A stretch of 64,000 bases of DNA from Chlamydoabsidia padenii (taxonomy: Eukaryota > Mucoromycota > Mucoromycetes > Mucorales > Cunninghamellaceae): NCBI GenBank assembly GCA_025330725.1, contig JAIWND010000009.1, forward strand, positions 496,001 to 560,000, written 5' to 3'. Positions 1 through 9,592 of this stretch are shown here, piece after piece. Numbering within the stretch: the stretch's first letter is position 1; every line of letters starts with the position of its first letter. The notes under the pieces are model-generated. The model did not search any database. It was not told where the DNA came from and worked only from the letters and a program-made list of their open reading frames with translations. Position numbers and translations under genes: made by a program.

Positions 1-646
1 GCTTTGCCCAATATTCCTTGTCTTGTGCCCTGCGTTCTTTGTCTTCGTGTTCCCGTTTCAATTCGTCTTCGTGGTCGATTAGCTGAGTTGATTCGTGTTG
101 TTCAAATCGTTTTTCCCTCTAAAAATATAATTAACAATTGATGAGTTGGAATGATACATTACCACATACAACTATTCATCTATTTACCTGACGGAAGGTG
201 GCTTCCAATTCCCTTTGCTGTTTTTCTTGTCGTCGCTGTTCCGCTTCCTCGTCATCCCGTGCCATTCCGATATCATATTCATCTGTTGATAGTTGTTCAA
301 GTTGTCCACGTACAAATTCTTGCTTATGATGTTGACGTTTTGGTTCTTGTCGTCGATCTTGGTTCCAGCGATGTTGTTGATCCGAGTGAGATGCTTTCTG
401 TGGTTGATGACGGCTGTGTTGTTGGTCTGTCCTTGTCGCCCGTTCACGTAAAAATGCCAAGTCTTTGCTGAGTGTATCTGTTGGATCCGTAGTGGTGGGT
501 GCTTCATTGGTGTCCGATCCAAAATCCTTACAAGAAGAGATAGATTGCATTGCCGAGGTCACAGCTTCCAAGGCTTTGATATCTTGTTCTTTTTCATTCG
601 CCTATATATAAAAATCAATGAAAAGTTTGGTCATACATCCGTTTGT

Positions 647-698
<52 letters not shown>

Positions 699-1358
699 AG
701 GGGGAAGGAAAGTCATATGCTTACCAGTTGACTAGGTTCTTTGGAACCTTTGTATCCATTCAGATATTGTCGCACATTATCATCAGCCTTGACGATCAAT
801 TTTTTTTCCACCCCAGATCCATCTTGTGCTTTTAGAGTGACACCTTCATAGTTTTCTTCGCCACCGAGAACCCTGAGAGCTCGTAATACACTATCAGGAC
901 CGTGGTATGTTGCAAATCCAAAGCCTTTAGGATTTCCCGCCTGATCTTTAACACGTTTCCATTCCAGTAAGATCCCGCAAGTCTAAAGATTGAAATGATA
1001 CAAGAATTAGTCATTGGTGTCAAGTAATTTGTCTGTTTACCTTTAAAAGATGTTCGATCCATTCATCCGTAACACCAGATGGTATGGCACCCACAAACAG
1101 TGTGTTTAATTTGTTCCGGTCAGTTGGTGGTGGGGCGGCTTGTAGTGGCATATGTGGTCGAGGTGGGTAGCCATTAAAAGATGGATTAGGGTAATGAGGA
1201 GGAGGTGGTCGATTAAAGTTGGGTCGGTAAGGTCGAGGGCCGCCACCTCTTGGGTTATAACCTATAGCAAAAGTAAAAAGATGAATTAGTTTAATCTGTT
1301 CTTCCATTTGATATTTTTTCAATTACTTACCATATGGATTTGGTCTGTAGGGATCCAT
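1..1358 (-). CDS. RBM25: RBM25-like splicing factor (RRM, RE/ER-rich), 3' end cut by window edge
   Basis: U1 snRNP-associated alternative-splicing factor, nuclear. Start codon is at 1358-1356, giving MDPYRPNPYGYNPRGG. Five visible exons on the minus strand: 1331-1358, 1041-1261, 725-982, 188-601 and 1-118 (continues off the left edge). A Pro/Gly/Asn-rich leader of about 60 residues precedes one RRM with RNP2 'TLFVGAIP' and RNP1-like 'KGFGFATY'. Next come 'KKLIVKADDNVRQYL', which matches the end of the RBM25 RRM, then an acidic, Gln/Arg-rich charged region ('EEAEQRRQEKQQREL', 'LKREHEDKERRAQDKEYW') as in the family. The C-terminal PWI domain expected for RBM25/Snu71 would lie outside the window. 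Intron 3 carries a 47-nt A run on the plus strand (650-696), which is poly-T in the sense direction. Family assignment is strong; the exact orthologue name is inferred. Confidence 0.85.
650..696. repeat. 47-nt poly-A (poly-T in sense of the minus-strand gene)
   Basis: Uninterrupted A homopolymer inside intron 3 of the RBM25-like gene. In the sense strand it is poly-T upstream of the 3' splice site at 602-603, so it may act as an oversized polypyrimidine tract. Exact length is uncertain because homopolymers are error-prone in sequencing. Confidence 0.8.
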
Positions 1359-1562
1359 TCGAAAAATAACAACAGGCCCACAAAAAAAGAAAAAAGAAAG
1401 ACAGAAAGGAGAGAAGTGGGTGAAAGAAGAAGAGAAAAATCAAAAAAAATCAAAACACCAAAAAAAAAGCTCTTCCAGGATGCTGATTGGTTGTTTTAAA
1501 TCGGCGCTTCAAATATTAATAGGTGCTTTATATATTACATTGAAATTTTTTTGTCAGTTAGA

Positions 1563-1635
1563 GCCTTGCTAGCTCAGTCGGTAGAGCGTGGGACTTTTAA
1601 TCCTAAGGTCGGGGGTTCGAGCCCCCCGTGAGGCG
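1563..1635 (+). tRNA. tRNA-Lys (anticodon UUU)
   Basis: Intronless 73-nt cloverleaf. The 7-bp acceptor stem pairs GCCTTGC with GTGAGGC, leaving a discriminator G at 1635. The D arm is GCTC/GAGC. The anticodon stem TGGGA/TCCTA encloses loop CTTTTAA, so the anticodon is TTT (lysine). The T arm is GGGGG-TTCGAGC-CCCCC. No CCA is encoded, as expected for a nuclear tRNA gene. A T6 run follows at 1641-1646. Confidence 0.96.
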
Positions 1636-1640
1636 TGTAA

Positions 1641-1646
1641 TTTTTT
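1641..1646 (+). terminator. RNA polymerase III terminator of tRNA-Lys
   Basis: Run of six T residues starting 6 nt after the discriminator base of the tRNA. This is the usual Pol III stop signal. Confidence 0.85.
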
Positions 1647-3401
1647 GCTCCCGCTTTTCGGGGTTTAAAATGTTGCATGAATTTATTTTTGGGCTGTTCA
1701 ACAAATGAATCTCATGATTTGTGATACGGCTAGATCTGGTAGATGTTATAGTATCTTAGGCTCAAAAGTAGTGAGCGCCAGAGTTATTCGGTTTAGATTC
1801 AACCTTTTGATAGTCCTTGTTAAAAAGAGAAAAGTAAAAAGATATCCCAATTTGGAATACGGGGCTTGAAAGTAAATAAAAGTAGATCACAAAAGACAAA
1901 GTTACACTTGTTTAGACAAATTTGATAGTAATGGAGGTAAAGCTCTTGAAGAAAGTTTTGCGCGGAGTTTTTTATCAAAAGAGAAACTTGATAAAACTAA
2001 AGAAAAACTGTGAAGGGGATGATTATACTATTTTGTACTCAAGTTAAGATAAGTGTGAAATCAGTAGACGACGTCTAAGTATATGATGGATAAAACATGA
2101 TTAAAAAAGACGACGACAAGACGATGATATAAATAAATGGATGTAGATGACGATAATACCTGCTCCGCGCAGGTCATGAGTTGATTGATGCCAAAATTTT
2201 CATTTTCAAATTTAGCCTTCGCAACATCTATTACATTTAATTTTGCTCATTAAAGGTATCTCGAATAAGTGGTAACAGGAAAGAAGTATCTTTTGGAACA
2301 AGGGTCGAAATATTTACGGAACAAGTTCCGTAAAGTAAAAAAAAAGAAACACCAACCTAATTAGGAAATAAGGGGTAATAATGTCTTTTCTACTACTGAG
2401 TTACATGGGGATGGCAGGTAATATATAAAAGATCTTCAAAGAGCTTGTATAAAATGTATCTTGATACGAATGATAACAGAAGTATTACGATCTTCAGTGA
2501 GCAAAGGATTTTAAAATGTCTTAAAGTGAGAAATGGTAAAAAAGATACTTCCTACCTATTCATTTGAATAGCAAAAGCAAACAACAACAATTAAAGATGA
2601 CTGAGAATGCTATTCTTAGAGAGGTCAGATGCCTGATAGGATAGGACTCGGCGCACGGATCCATTTTATCATCATGCTCATTGTCGGGGACTAAAAATGA
2701 TTTGGAATGAAAACTCCCAAAATTTCATCTAGTTGGGTCCGACACATCTCTTCCCTCTTTAATTGCGTGGAAACATAATTACACTTCTCATGCGTCTGGA
2801 ACGCCCCTCCCTTAATCAAGGTAATGTATGAAACAATGATGATACTACTCATAACTAATCATTGTTTTCTTTTTTTGTTTGAAAGTCATACACCTTTTTG
2901 GACTGATATGTAGCAAAAAGAAGATCCTTCCTACTGGCGACTATATATCACTGATTCTTCTCCTCACTATGAAGAGTCTCCAACTACAACTGAATCACAC
3001 AAAGGCATTGACAAGGAAAAAAAAATAAATAAAGAAGAAAGAAGGGGATGACTAACACATATTGATGAAGTAACGTTTATATGTATACCAAATAGTAGTG
3101 ATTCAATCACATACCAGGCCGTCCTTTGGCACTTCTCGATCAAATACTGTTATGATTGCTAACATTGATCAAATCAACTAGTTATAGATAGTCCACTTTA
3201 GTACATATCCCATATAAACCACATTAAACAATAATAAAAAAGATCATTTATTCAAACAAATACATAAAATAGGAAGACAACGTTTTATTATATCATTTTC
3301 ACTATATGATGGGAAACCCCCCAAATACAACAGAGCAGAGGTGTACTATAAACTATTGAAAGTGGGGTGTAGGTGTGTCGAGAAGGTTGTTGTTTGTTTG
3401 T
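1647..3401. other. Long intergenic region, no gene recognised
   Basis: About 1.75 kb of AT-rich DNA between tRNA-Lys and eS28. No open frame with family resemblance was seen on either strand. It holds a CGGGGTTTAAAA element at 1659-1670 just after the tRNA, and a 9-bp inverted repeat with a 2-nt spacer at 2314-2333 (arms TTACGGAAC / GTTCCGTAA). The part nearest 3401 is the 3' flank of eS28. A non-coding RNA cannot be excluded. Confidence 0.6.
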
Positions 3402-3964
3402 TTAACGGAGACGACGGGCTTCACGTTCGGATTCCAAGAGACAGAGGATATCGTTTTCGCGGACAGGACCCTTGACGTTACGGATAATGCTACGGTTAGT
3501 GTCATCCATGAATTCAACACGGACTTGAGTAACGCCACCACGAGAGCCAGTACGGCCGAGAACCTTGATAACTCTAGCGAGCTTGACGGGGGTCTTTGAA
3601 GAATCCTATATCATGGTAATAAAAAAAAAAAAAAAAAGTAAAGAATGAGTTTCAATATCCAGTTTTACTTGTATATACCCCGTTATATATCAACATTTAG
3701 ACATGTAATCAAACACAAAAGAGAATGAATGAATGAGAAGATTCCAAGAATTTGTTGATCAAAGTGAGCCCCATTTTAATTGTATTCCCTTTTTTGTCGT
3801 AGTCATCCATCCATGTAATGCAAGTTCGTGTGTATGTATGTTTGTGTGTGCGTTGATCCATCCATCTAGACATTAATTCATCCATCCATTCATCCATCCA
3901 TCCATTCCCATTTATGTGATTCGTTCGTCCTGTTTGATTTCCATTTTCTAGTTATACGCACCAT
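3402..3964 (-). CDS. RPS28: 40S ribosomal protein eS28
   Basis: Small-subunit ribosomal protein, cytoplasmic. The body exon 3402-3605 encodes '[17 protein letters not shown]', then '[18 protein letters not shown]' and ends '[12 protein letters not shown]' before TAA at 3404-3402, a near-perfect eS28 match. The body exon starts in phase 0 at Asp2, so the initiator ATG must be on its own exon. The best candidate is ATG at 3964-3962, followed directly by donor GTGCGT, giving an intron 3606-3961 (356 nt) and a protein of 68 aa, the usual eS28 length. Upstream of this ATG is a pyrimidine-rich leader and a CGGGATTTGAA element about 90 nt away. The body exon is certain; the 3-nt first exon is inferred from phase, donor and leader. 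Confidence 0.9.
3780..3910. repeat. Degenerate ATCC microsatellite in eS28 intron
   Basis: Clustered ATCC/TCCA repeats (for example TCCATCCATTCATCCATCCA near 3880-3902) inside the proposed first intron of the eS28 gene. Read as protein it gives a WMDGWMNG-like run that is not a real gene. Confidence 0.7.
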
Positions 3965-4051
3965 AGTTTTGGAGATAAAGAAAGGAAGGAGCAATCGAGT
4001 TGGGACCAACCTCGTCCACCTAAATATCAAATTCAAATCCAAACTATCAAG

Positions 4052-4062
4052 TTCAAATCCCG
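4052..4062 (-). promoter_or_regulatory. CGGGATTTGAA element upstream of eS28
   Basis: The minus strand reads CGGGATTTGAAC, about 88-98 nt upstream of the proposed eS28 start codon and in its transcriptional orientation. This is one of the best instances of the recurrent intergenic element of this window. Function unproven. Confidence 0.5.
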
Positions 4063-4679
4063 ATATTTTTACTTCACAGTTTGCATTAATGATAAACTTT
4101 CCAGAGCGCCACACTTTACCAATCAAACAAGGCAATGTCCCATCGGTTGTATTGATTCCATATAGTCGTATTAACATAAAAAAGACACCCTCTGAAAGGT
4201 GATCATCATCTGTGTTCTGAGTAGTACCAGCCAAGAGCATTGTCATGTCCGATCCCGTCTAGAGTAAAGACAGATATAAAAAAAAAGTAAGTACAGAAAC
4301 ATTAGTAGACCCAATCTAACCGGCAAAGTTGCTTGACTACGGAAGACTATGACATAGTGACCCTACTTTCTTTAGATGCAGGACTTGACCAGTGGGAGCC
4401 CATTAGTCACCCACTAAGTAATACCTGTAATATAATAAAAGGTTAATTAATGTAAAGTTTGTGAATGTATATATCGTGTTGCCTGTTTTTGTATTCTAGT
4501 TCAAGTGAGGTGACATTACATAACCAAGTGTCATTAGAAGAGAAACCAGTTACAAGTTGCGAAGAGAGAAGAAAGGCCCGTCTTTCCCCGCTTCCAACAA
4601 ATAAAAATTCAAAAATTCAACTTTCAATTCCCGACGACGCCTCTCTTCCACTTCTTTTACTCATAACCCCTCCCTTCAA

Positions 4680-5422
4680 ATGAGCTCACAACATTTTATA
4701 CCACCTGTTGTAAGTAACCTTTGGCCAGACAACATACCCTCTACTTTATCTAATTTTTAATTTGTTGTTATCTATAGAACTTTGGAATGATTGAAGAAGA
4801 TCTGTACAGGTCTGGCCAACCTAATGAACTCAACTTTCCCTTCCTCGAAAAACTCGCACTAAAGAACATTGCTTGGTTAGCACCTGAAGAACCCAACCAA
4901 CGATTGTAGGTATTAGTAAATGGTATCGAATACATGTTGACTCTTTTCTCTTTTTATTTGTATAGTCTCGACTTTATTGACGATCAAGAAATACAACTTC
5001 ATCACCTTGGTGTGGTGTCCTCTGTGAATGCTTGGGATCCTATTACAGAAGAAGCCGTCTTGGAGGCATTGGAACTGATACTCAACCCACGAAACTATCC
5101 TATGATGATTATGTGTAACTTGGGAAGACACCGAACAGGTATGTTAAACAAAAGCACCTAGGAAAAAAAACCTCCCCCCCCAAGGTTGATCCATGTCCCC
5201 CTACTCACCTTTTTTTTTTTTTTTTTTTTTGTCTTGTTTTGGCGGGTAGGGACGATTGTCGGGTGCTTACGAAAGCTTCAGCGGTGGAATTTGACTTCGA
5301 TCTTTGAAGAATATCGACGTTATGCTGGTCCCAAGGTGCGGTTATTAAATGAACAGTTTATAGAACTATTTGATACAGACTTGGTATCCATACCTACCAT
5401 CAACCGACCTAATTGGCTTTAG
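4680..5422 (+). CDS. SIW14: Siw14-family atypical phosphatase
   Basis: Plant-and-fungi atypical dual-specificity phosphatase; yeast Siw14 removes the 5-beta phosphate of inositol pyrophosphates. Exons 4680-4709, 4778-4905, 4966-5138 and 5250-5422 give 167 aa. The protein opens [20 protein letters not shown] and continues '[16 protein letters not shown]', the family N-terminal signature. The P-loop is [10 protein letters not shown] (Cys-X5-Arg) and spans the exon 3/4 junction. The C-terminus '[22 protein letters not shown]' region is also typical (given here as [11 protein letters not shown] and [10 protein letters not shown]). Start chosen because the codons before it are a pyrimidine-rich leader and the family starts shortly before PPVNFG. 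Divergent from eS28 across about 715 bp. All catalytic residues are present. Confidence 0.93.
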
Positions 5423-6171
5423 ACATATACTATCCTCCCTCCCCTTTACAATAGACTCTCTCTCTCTCTCTTTTTTTTTTTTTTTATTAATAAACTTAAT
5501 CTTGTTGATGATCTATCTATCTCTGGATCCCACTCATGCGGAGTCGATGATCTTTTTGGGAAACGTTTGAACGAATGATATCGGGTTTGAACAAGACATG
5601 TGACTTGTGATCGAGGTTTTAATTTTTTTTTTTTTTTTTTTTTTTTTTTTGGATCCCTTTTTCTTCCTTTCTCTTCTCTTCCTTGTTGTTAAAACACAAA
5701 AGGTCAAAAAAGACACTTTACTCTTTTTTGCCTTCTTATTTCCCTTGGAAATCCATTACCAAACACTTACAGCTACTTATTGCCAACTTATGCAATTACC
5801 CTCTACACACATCGTCATCACACTGTTTCCTCAAGTCTCTTGCTTTGGTGGCAGCGTCTTTGCTTTCTGTCTTGCTCAATATCCATCTGACACAGAAGGA
5901 GGATAATTTGGTTTATAACACAACACAACGTATACACACTTAATAGTCTATAGTTTATCCTTCTCACTTTATCACTTTACATCTTTTATTCTTATTATTA
6001 TCACTTCACTTTATTACCCTCTTATTTAACAACTCCTTCTCCTTCCTTATTGGTTTATCAACTCGTTTTTATATATTACTTTTAGATATTACCCCTCTTT
6101 CTTTCTTTTATTATTACTTTACTTGCCTCTTCACTTTATCTCTCTCTCTCTTTTATCCAGCAACAAACATC
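5423..6171. other. Intergenic, 3' flank of SIW14 and promoter of PRL gene
   Basis: AT-rich; contains T runs near 5621-5650 and a shortened element CGGGTTTGAA at 5582-5591. The last 200 nt before 6172 are strongly pyrimidine-rich, typical of the leaders in this window. No gene seen. Confidence 0.6.
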
Positions 6172-6471
6172 ATGGTCAACTCTCAAACCCGTAGTGGCTC
6201 ACCTTTGGGACGTACGCTTTCGTTGATCGAAGCACCCAACTCTCCTCTACGCTTCCTTATACTCGACTGTCCCACCGAATCAACCTTGCCTTTTTACTTG
6301 GAGGAATTCAAACGATACAATGTCACCGACGTCGTCCGCTGCTGTCAACAAACTTACTCTGCCAACTCACTCGCCAGGGAAGATATCATTGTGCATGATA
6401 TGCCCTTCAAGGATGGTGGACTGGTAAGTAAATGGAAAGGGAGGGAATACTCATACAGAAGACTAACTCTG

Positions 6472-6513
<42 letters not shown>

Positions 6514-6955
6514 GATAGCCTCCCATCGCTTTGGTACGGGAATGGATCGGACTGGTGGACAGTCAAGAACAGAAAATCAAGGAGAATGAATTGATACGAC
6601 CAACTATTGCTGTGCACTGTGTGGCCGGTTTAGGTAGAGCTCCTGTCTTGGTTGCTATTGCTCTTATCGAACTTGGAATGGAACCTTTGGATGCTGTTGC
6701 CTACATTCGTACCAAACGTCGTGGCGCCTTTAACAAACCACAGATCTCATATTTGGTAAGTTGGGAGGGAACATTCAAGAAAAAAAAAAAAAGAAGGGGG
6801 GGGGATCATCAACTAACTCTACTAATTTATATTTATAGGATACCTACAAACGTATTTGGAAAACAAAGTCTTCTTCCTCTTCTTCCTCTTTGAAATTCTC
6901 TTTGGGCAAGATGTTTAAATTTGGTGCCAAGAAACAAGAAGTGCCTATCCATTGA
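6172..6955 (+). CDS. PRL/PTP4A-type protein tyrosine phosphatase
   Basis: Small dual-specificity phosphatase of the PTP type IVA group. Exons 6172-6423, 6519-6755 and 6839-6955 give 201 aa. Visible family signatures are 'SPLRFLILDCPTESTLPFYL' near residue 24, the WPD-loop region 'VHDMPFKDGG' and the active site HCVAGLGRAP (Cys-X5-Arg, with the PRL-typical Ala-Pro after Arg). The last part is a Ser run, then a basic tail 'GKMFKFGAKKQEVPIH'. Animal PRLs end in a CaaX box that is farnesylated; this one does not, so membrane attachment would need the basic tail or another route. Intron 1 carries a T tract of nearly 40 nt before its acceptor. Same strand as SIW14 but about 750 bp away. Confidence 0.92.
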
Positions 6956-7958
6956 ATATATGGCACCCCCCTCTTGTTATCCTCTTACTTTACTAATACT
7001 AGTCTTTTAATGACATTGGATCCACTTTTATTATCATCTCTTATATTACCATTTTGCTTTTTACTTAATAAAATCATATTTTACCTCGACTTGGACAAAA
7101 CTTTGTTCCTTCAGGGACTAAACATTTATCATCAGTATTGATTGACTTGAAACAGGTTTATGAATAATAAGTGTCAGTCAGTCGGAAGAGCGGGGGTTGA
7201 ATATTGTAATGCGTCGAAATCAAAAACTTGAGGTATCATCCATCCTTCTTACCACTTTTATACTTTTATGAAACATAATCCCTCATTCATGTAGCTCCCC
7301 ACATCCTTTTGATACTCTTTCGGTTATATGAATGTAGATTATCGATGGGTTTTTTATTTTATTTTATGCAGGGGTCAAATCTCTTGGGGGGTTTACGATA
7401 GAATGAAATTTATCTTCGGGTGGCAATGCCGTTGACAGGAGTCACTATTATAAAATCAGGGGTACTATAACCAATAAAACTTGATGCCATCGTTATCCCC
7501 AAGTAGTCAATGTCGGGTTTTGAAAATCATCGCCTGCATTGCATTTTCGTTAAACCCCGACCCTGGAGACAAGCAAACCCATCAATGATCACTCTTGGTA
7601 TGATGTCTTTTGGTAACCCATTGTTCACAGGGACCAAACTGGGTTCTTGAAAGGTTAGGTCTATATGGAGTGTGATTGCACAGTAAGATGATTAAACTAT
7701 GTTTTTTTTTTTTTTAATACAAGATACTGTCTTTCTTGTCGAATATCCCTATTCCAACTATTTCTTCAATGATGAGGCAAAAAGGTGATATGAAATAAAA
7801 AAGATATGAAACAATAGACAAAGGAAGCATAATCAGTCTCTACTGAAAAAGTTCTTAGTGTGGTCGGAGTTCTTCCCTCTCCCTTTTTTTTTTTCTTTTC
7901 TCTTTCCCCGACTTATTTATTTCGCTGATCTCTTTTCTTTCTTCCTTTTAATTCATCC

Positions 7959-8019
<61 letters not shown>

Positions 8020-8037
8020 TCCGTCCACTACATTAAC
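6956..8037. other. Intergenic with inverted pair of CGGG/TTTAA elements and T55 tract
   Basis: About 1.1 kb without a recognisable gene. It holds CGGGTTTTGAA at 7514-7524 and its inverse TTAAACCCCG at 7550-7559, so the two face each other about 25 nt apart. A T55 homopolymer occupies 7962-8016, ending 21 nt before the Sgf11 start codon. Confidence 0.6.
7962..8016 (+). repeat. T55 homopolymer immediately upstream of Sgf11
   Basis: Uninterrupted run of 55 T ending 21 nt upstream of the ATG at 8038. No AG acceptor lies between the run and the ATG, so it is either part of the 5' leader or a poly(dA:dT) promoter tract. Confidence 0.8.
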
Positions 8038-8989
8038 ATGCATAAACTTAAACAAGACAACGATACCACCTCAGAAGGATATGACTCGTAAGTAAAATAG
8101 TAATGACTGTCAACGTAGGCCAGTAAAAGAAAGACTTTATGATTGACCTTCCTCTCTCACTCACTCATCGGTAGATACTTCAAGAAACACCTCAAGGAAC
8201 AAAACGCCAAGATTGACGATCTACAAAAAACACAAGCAACACTTCAATCAAAAGGGGATTTAAAGGCACCAAAGACAACGATAGCGACAACGGTACAGTA
8301 ACAAAATAACAACAACGACAAAAGGAATCGGGGGGTGTGTGTGTGTCTATACTAACGGAACAATACTTTTATATGGGAATAGGCTTTATCATTATTAGGG
8401 GATTTGATGGACGAGTGTATATACGATATATTGTCTGATGTACATAGAGATATCAAGCAATCAAATGATATCTGTCAAATTTGTCAAACTACTTGTCGGC
8501 ATCATGGTAAAGTCAAAAATAAAGGTAGAAGACATTGAATCAACCCTTAACACCTTCATATAGTGCAAAAGCCAGGATGTGATATATTTGGAAAAAGCTA
8601 TAATGTCAACAACTTGCCATCCTACGAATGTGTCAATTGTCAAAAAATGATTGCATCTACTCGATATGCTCCTCATTTAGAGAAATGTCTTGGTCTGGCC
8701 GGACGTCAATCAAGTCGTGTTGCTATTCGACGGTAAGATGGGTTAATGTAGTAAACATATTACACAATGAACTGATCAAATTGCTTTTCTTTAATAGGAT
8801 GGGATCATCACCAAGTTCTTCAGACTACAATAGCGATTCGAATGATGATCGGAAACGGAAAAAGATGCCATCTTCGGTAAGAAATTATGTAAACCCTCTT
8901 CCCTCCCCTCTATTAACTAATCTACTTTTTGATAGCCTCTTTTAAATGGATCCAAATTGAAGAAACATAGATCATTTAATGACATTTAG
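8038..8989 (+). CDS. SGF11: SAGA complex subunit Sgf11 (ATXN7L3-like zinc finger)
   Basis: Subunit of the SAGA deubiquitinase module, which removes ubiquitin from histone H2B; nuclear. Six exons: 8038-8087, 8175-8292, 8383-8506, 8564-8732, 8798-8876 and 8936-8989; 197 aa. The N-terminal helix region 'LSLLGDLMDECIYDILSDVH' resembles the part of Sgf11 that docks on the module. The Sgf11 zinc finger is YECVNCQKMIASTRYAPHLE followed by KCLGLAGRQSSR (C-x2-C...H-x3-C), very close to the family. A second Cys/His group, CQICQTTCRHH, precedes it. The tail is Ser-rich then basic. The first ATG after the T55 tract is used and keeps frame through all exons. Confidence 0.92.
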
Positions 8990-9592
8990 GGTATCTTGCT
9001 GGACAATATCTCTTTCTTGTTTATAGACTCTTAGACATCTAGACCATAGCCACTCTTATTTTACTTTAGAAATTTTTCATTTGCTTTATTACGAAATAAA
9101 AAAAAAAAAAAAAAAAAAGACCATTTTAACATCTTATCATCTTTTATGTCAATGGAAAATCAAGGATTACTGGGTAAAAATCATGTTAAAAGAAGGTATC
9201 GATAAAGAAATTCCAGGGGAATCGGGAATCGGGGTTTGAACATTTATTTGTCTTCTTGGTGATGTATAGTTTACCGGCCTGGCTCTCAAAGGCAAATCCC
9301 CTTACAGATTGTAATTTTATTTGAAGATGGATATGATTTTTTAGCTAACATTCACTTTATTTAATTGATGAATGGTGAGTTAAACACGCAGAGAGAGACT
9401 TTAAATTTTTGTCGGAATTTGAAATACATTTCCTGCATTGACAGGTGTCAAACCAAGTCTCAGATCATACCCAATGATAGAATTATACTAAACTTTTACC
9501 TCAAACCCCCGTCAATTTGTTGATTGAAAGATTTTGCAAATGTAAACATTCCTTCTTTTTATTGAAACGTGTCTTATTTCATTACCTCCACA
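8990..9592. other. Intergenic between SGF11 and SPX transporter
   Basis: AT-rich 600 bp. Contains an A-rich homopolymer near 9092-9118 (Sgf11 3' flank) and a CGGGGTTTGAA element at 9230-9240, plus orientation but about 350 nt from the next start codon. No gene seen. Confidence 0.6.

Noticed and set aside
2314..2333. 9-bp inverted repeat as an intrinsic terminator or operator
   Set aside because: Short, isolated and in AT-rich fungal intergenic DNA; no T run or neighbouring transcript to give it a role.
3890..4246. 118-codon minus-strand frame behind eS28
   Set aside because: It runs through the proposed eS28 promoter, its leader and intron, ends in the ATCC microsatellite translation, and has no family resemblance.
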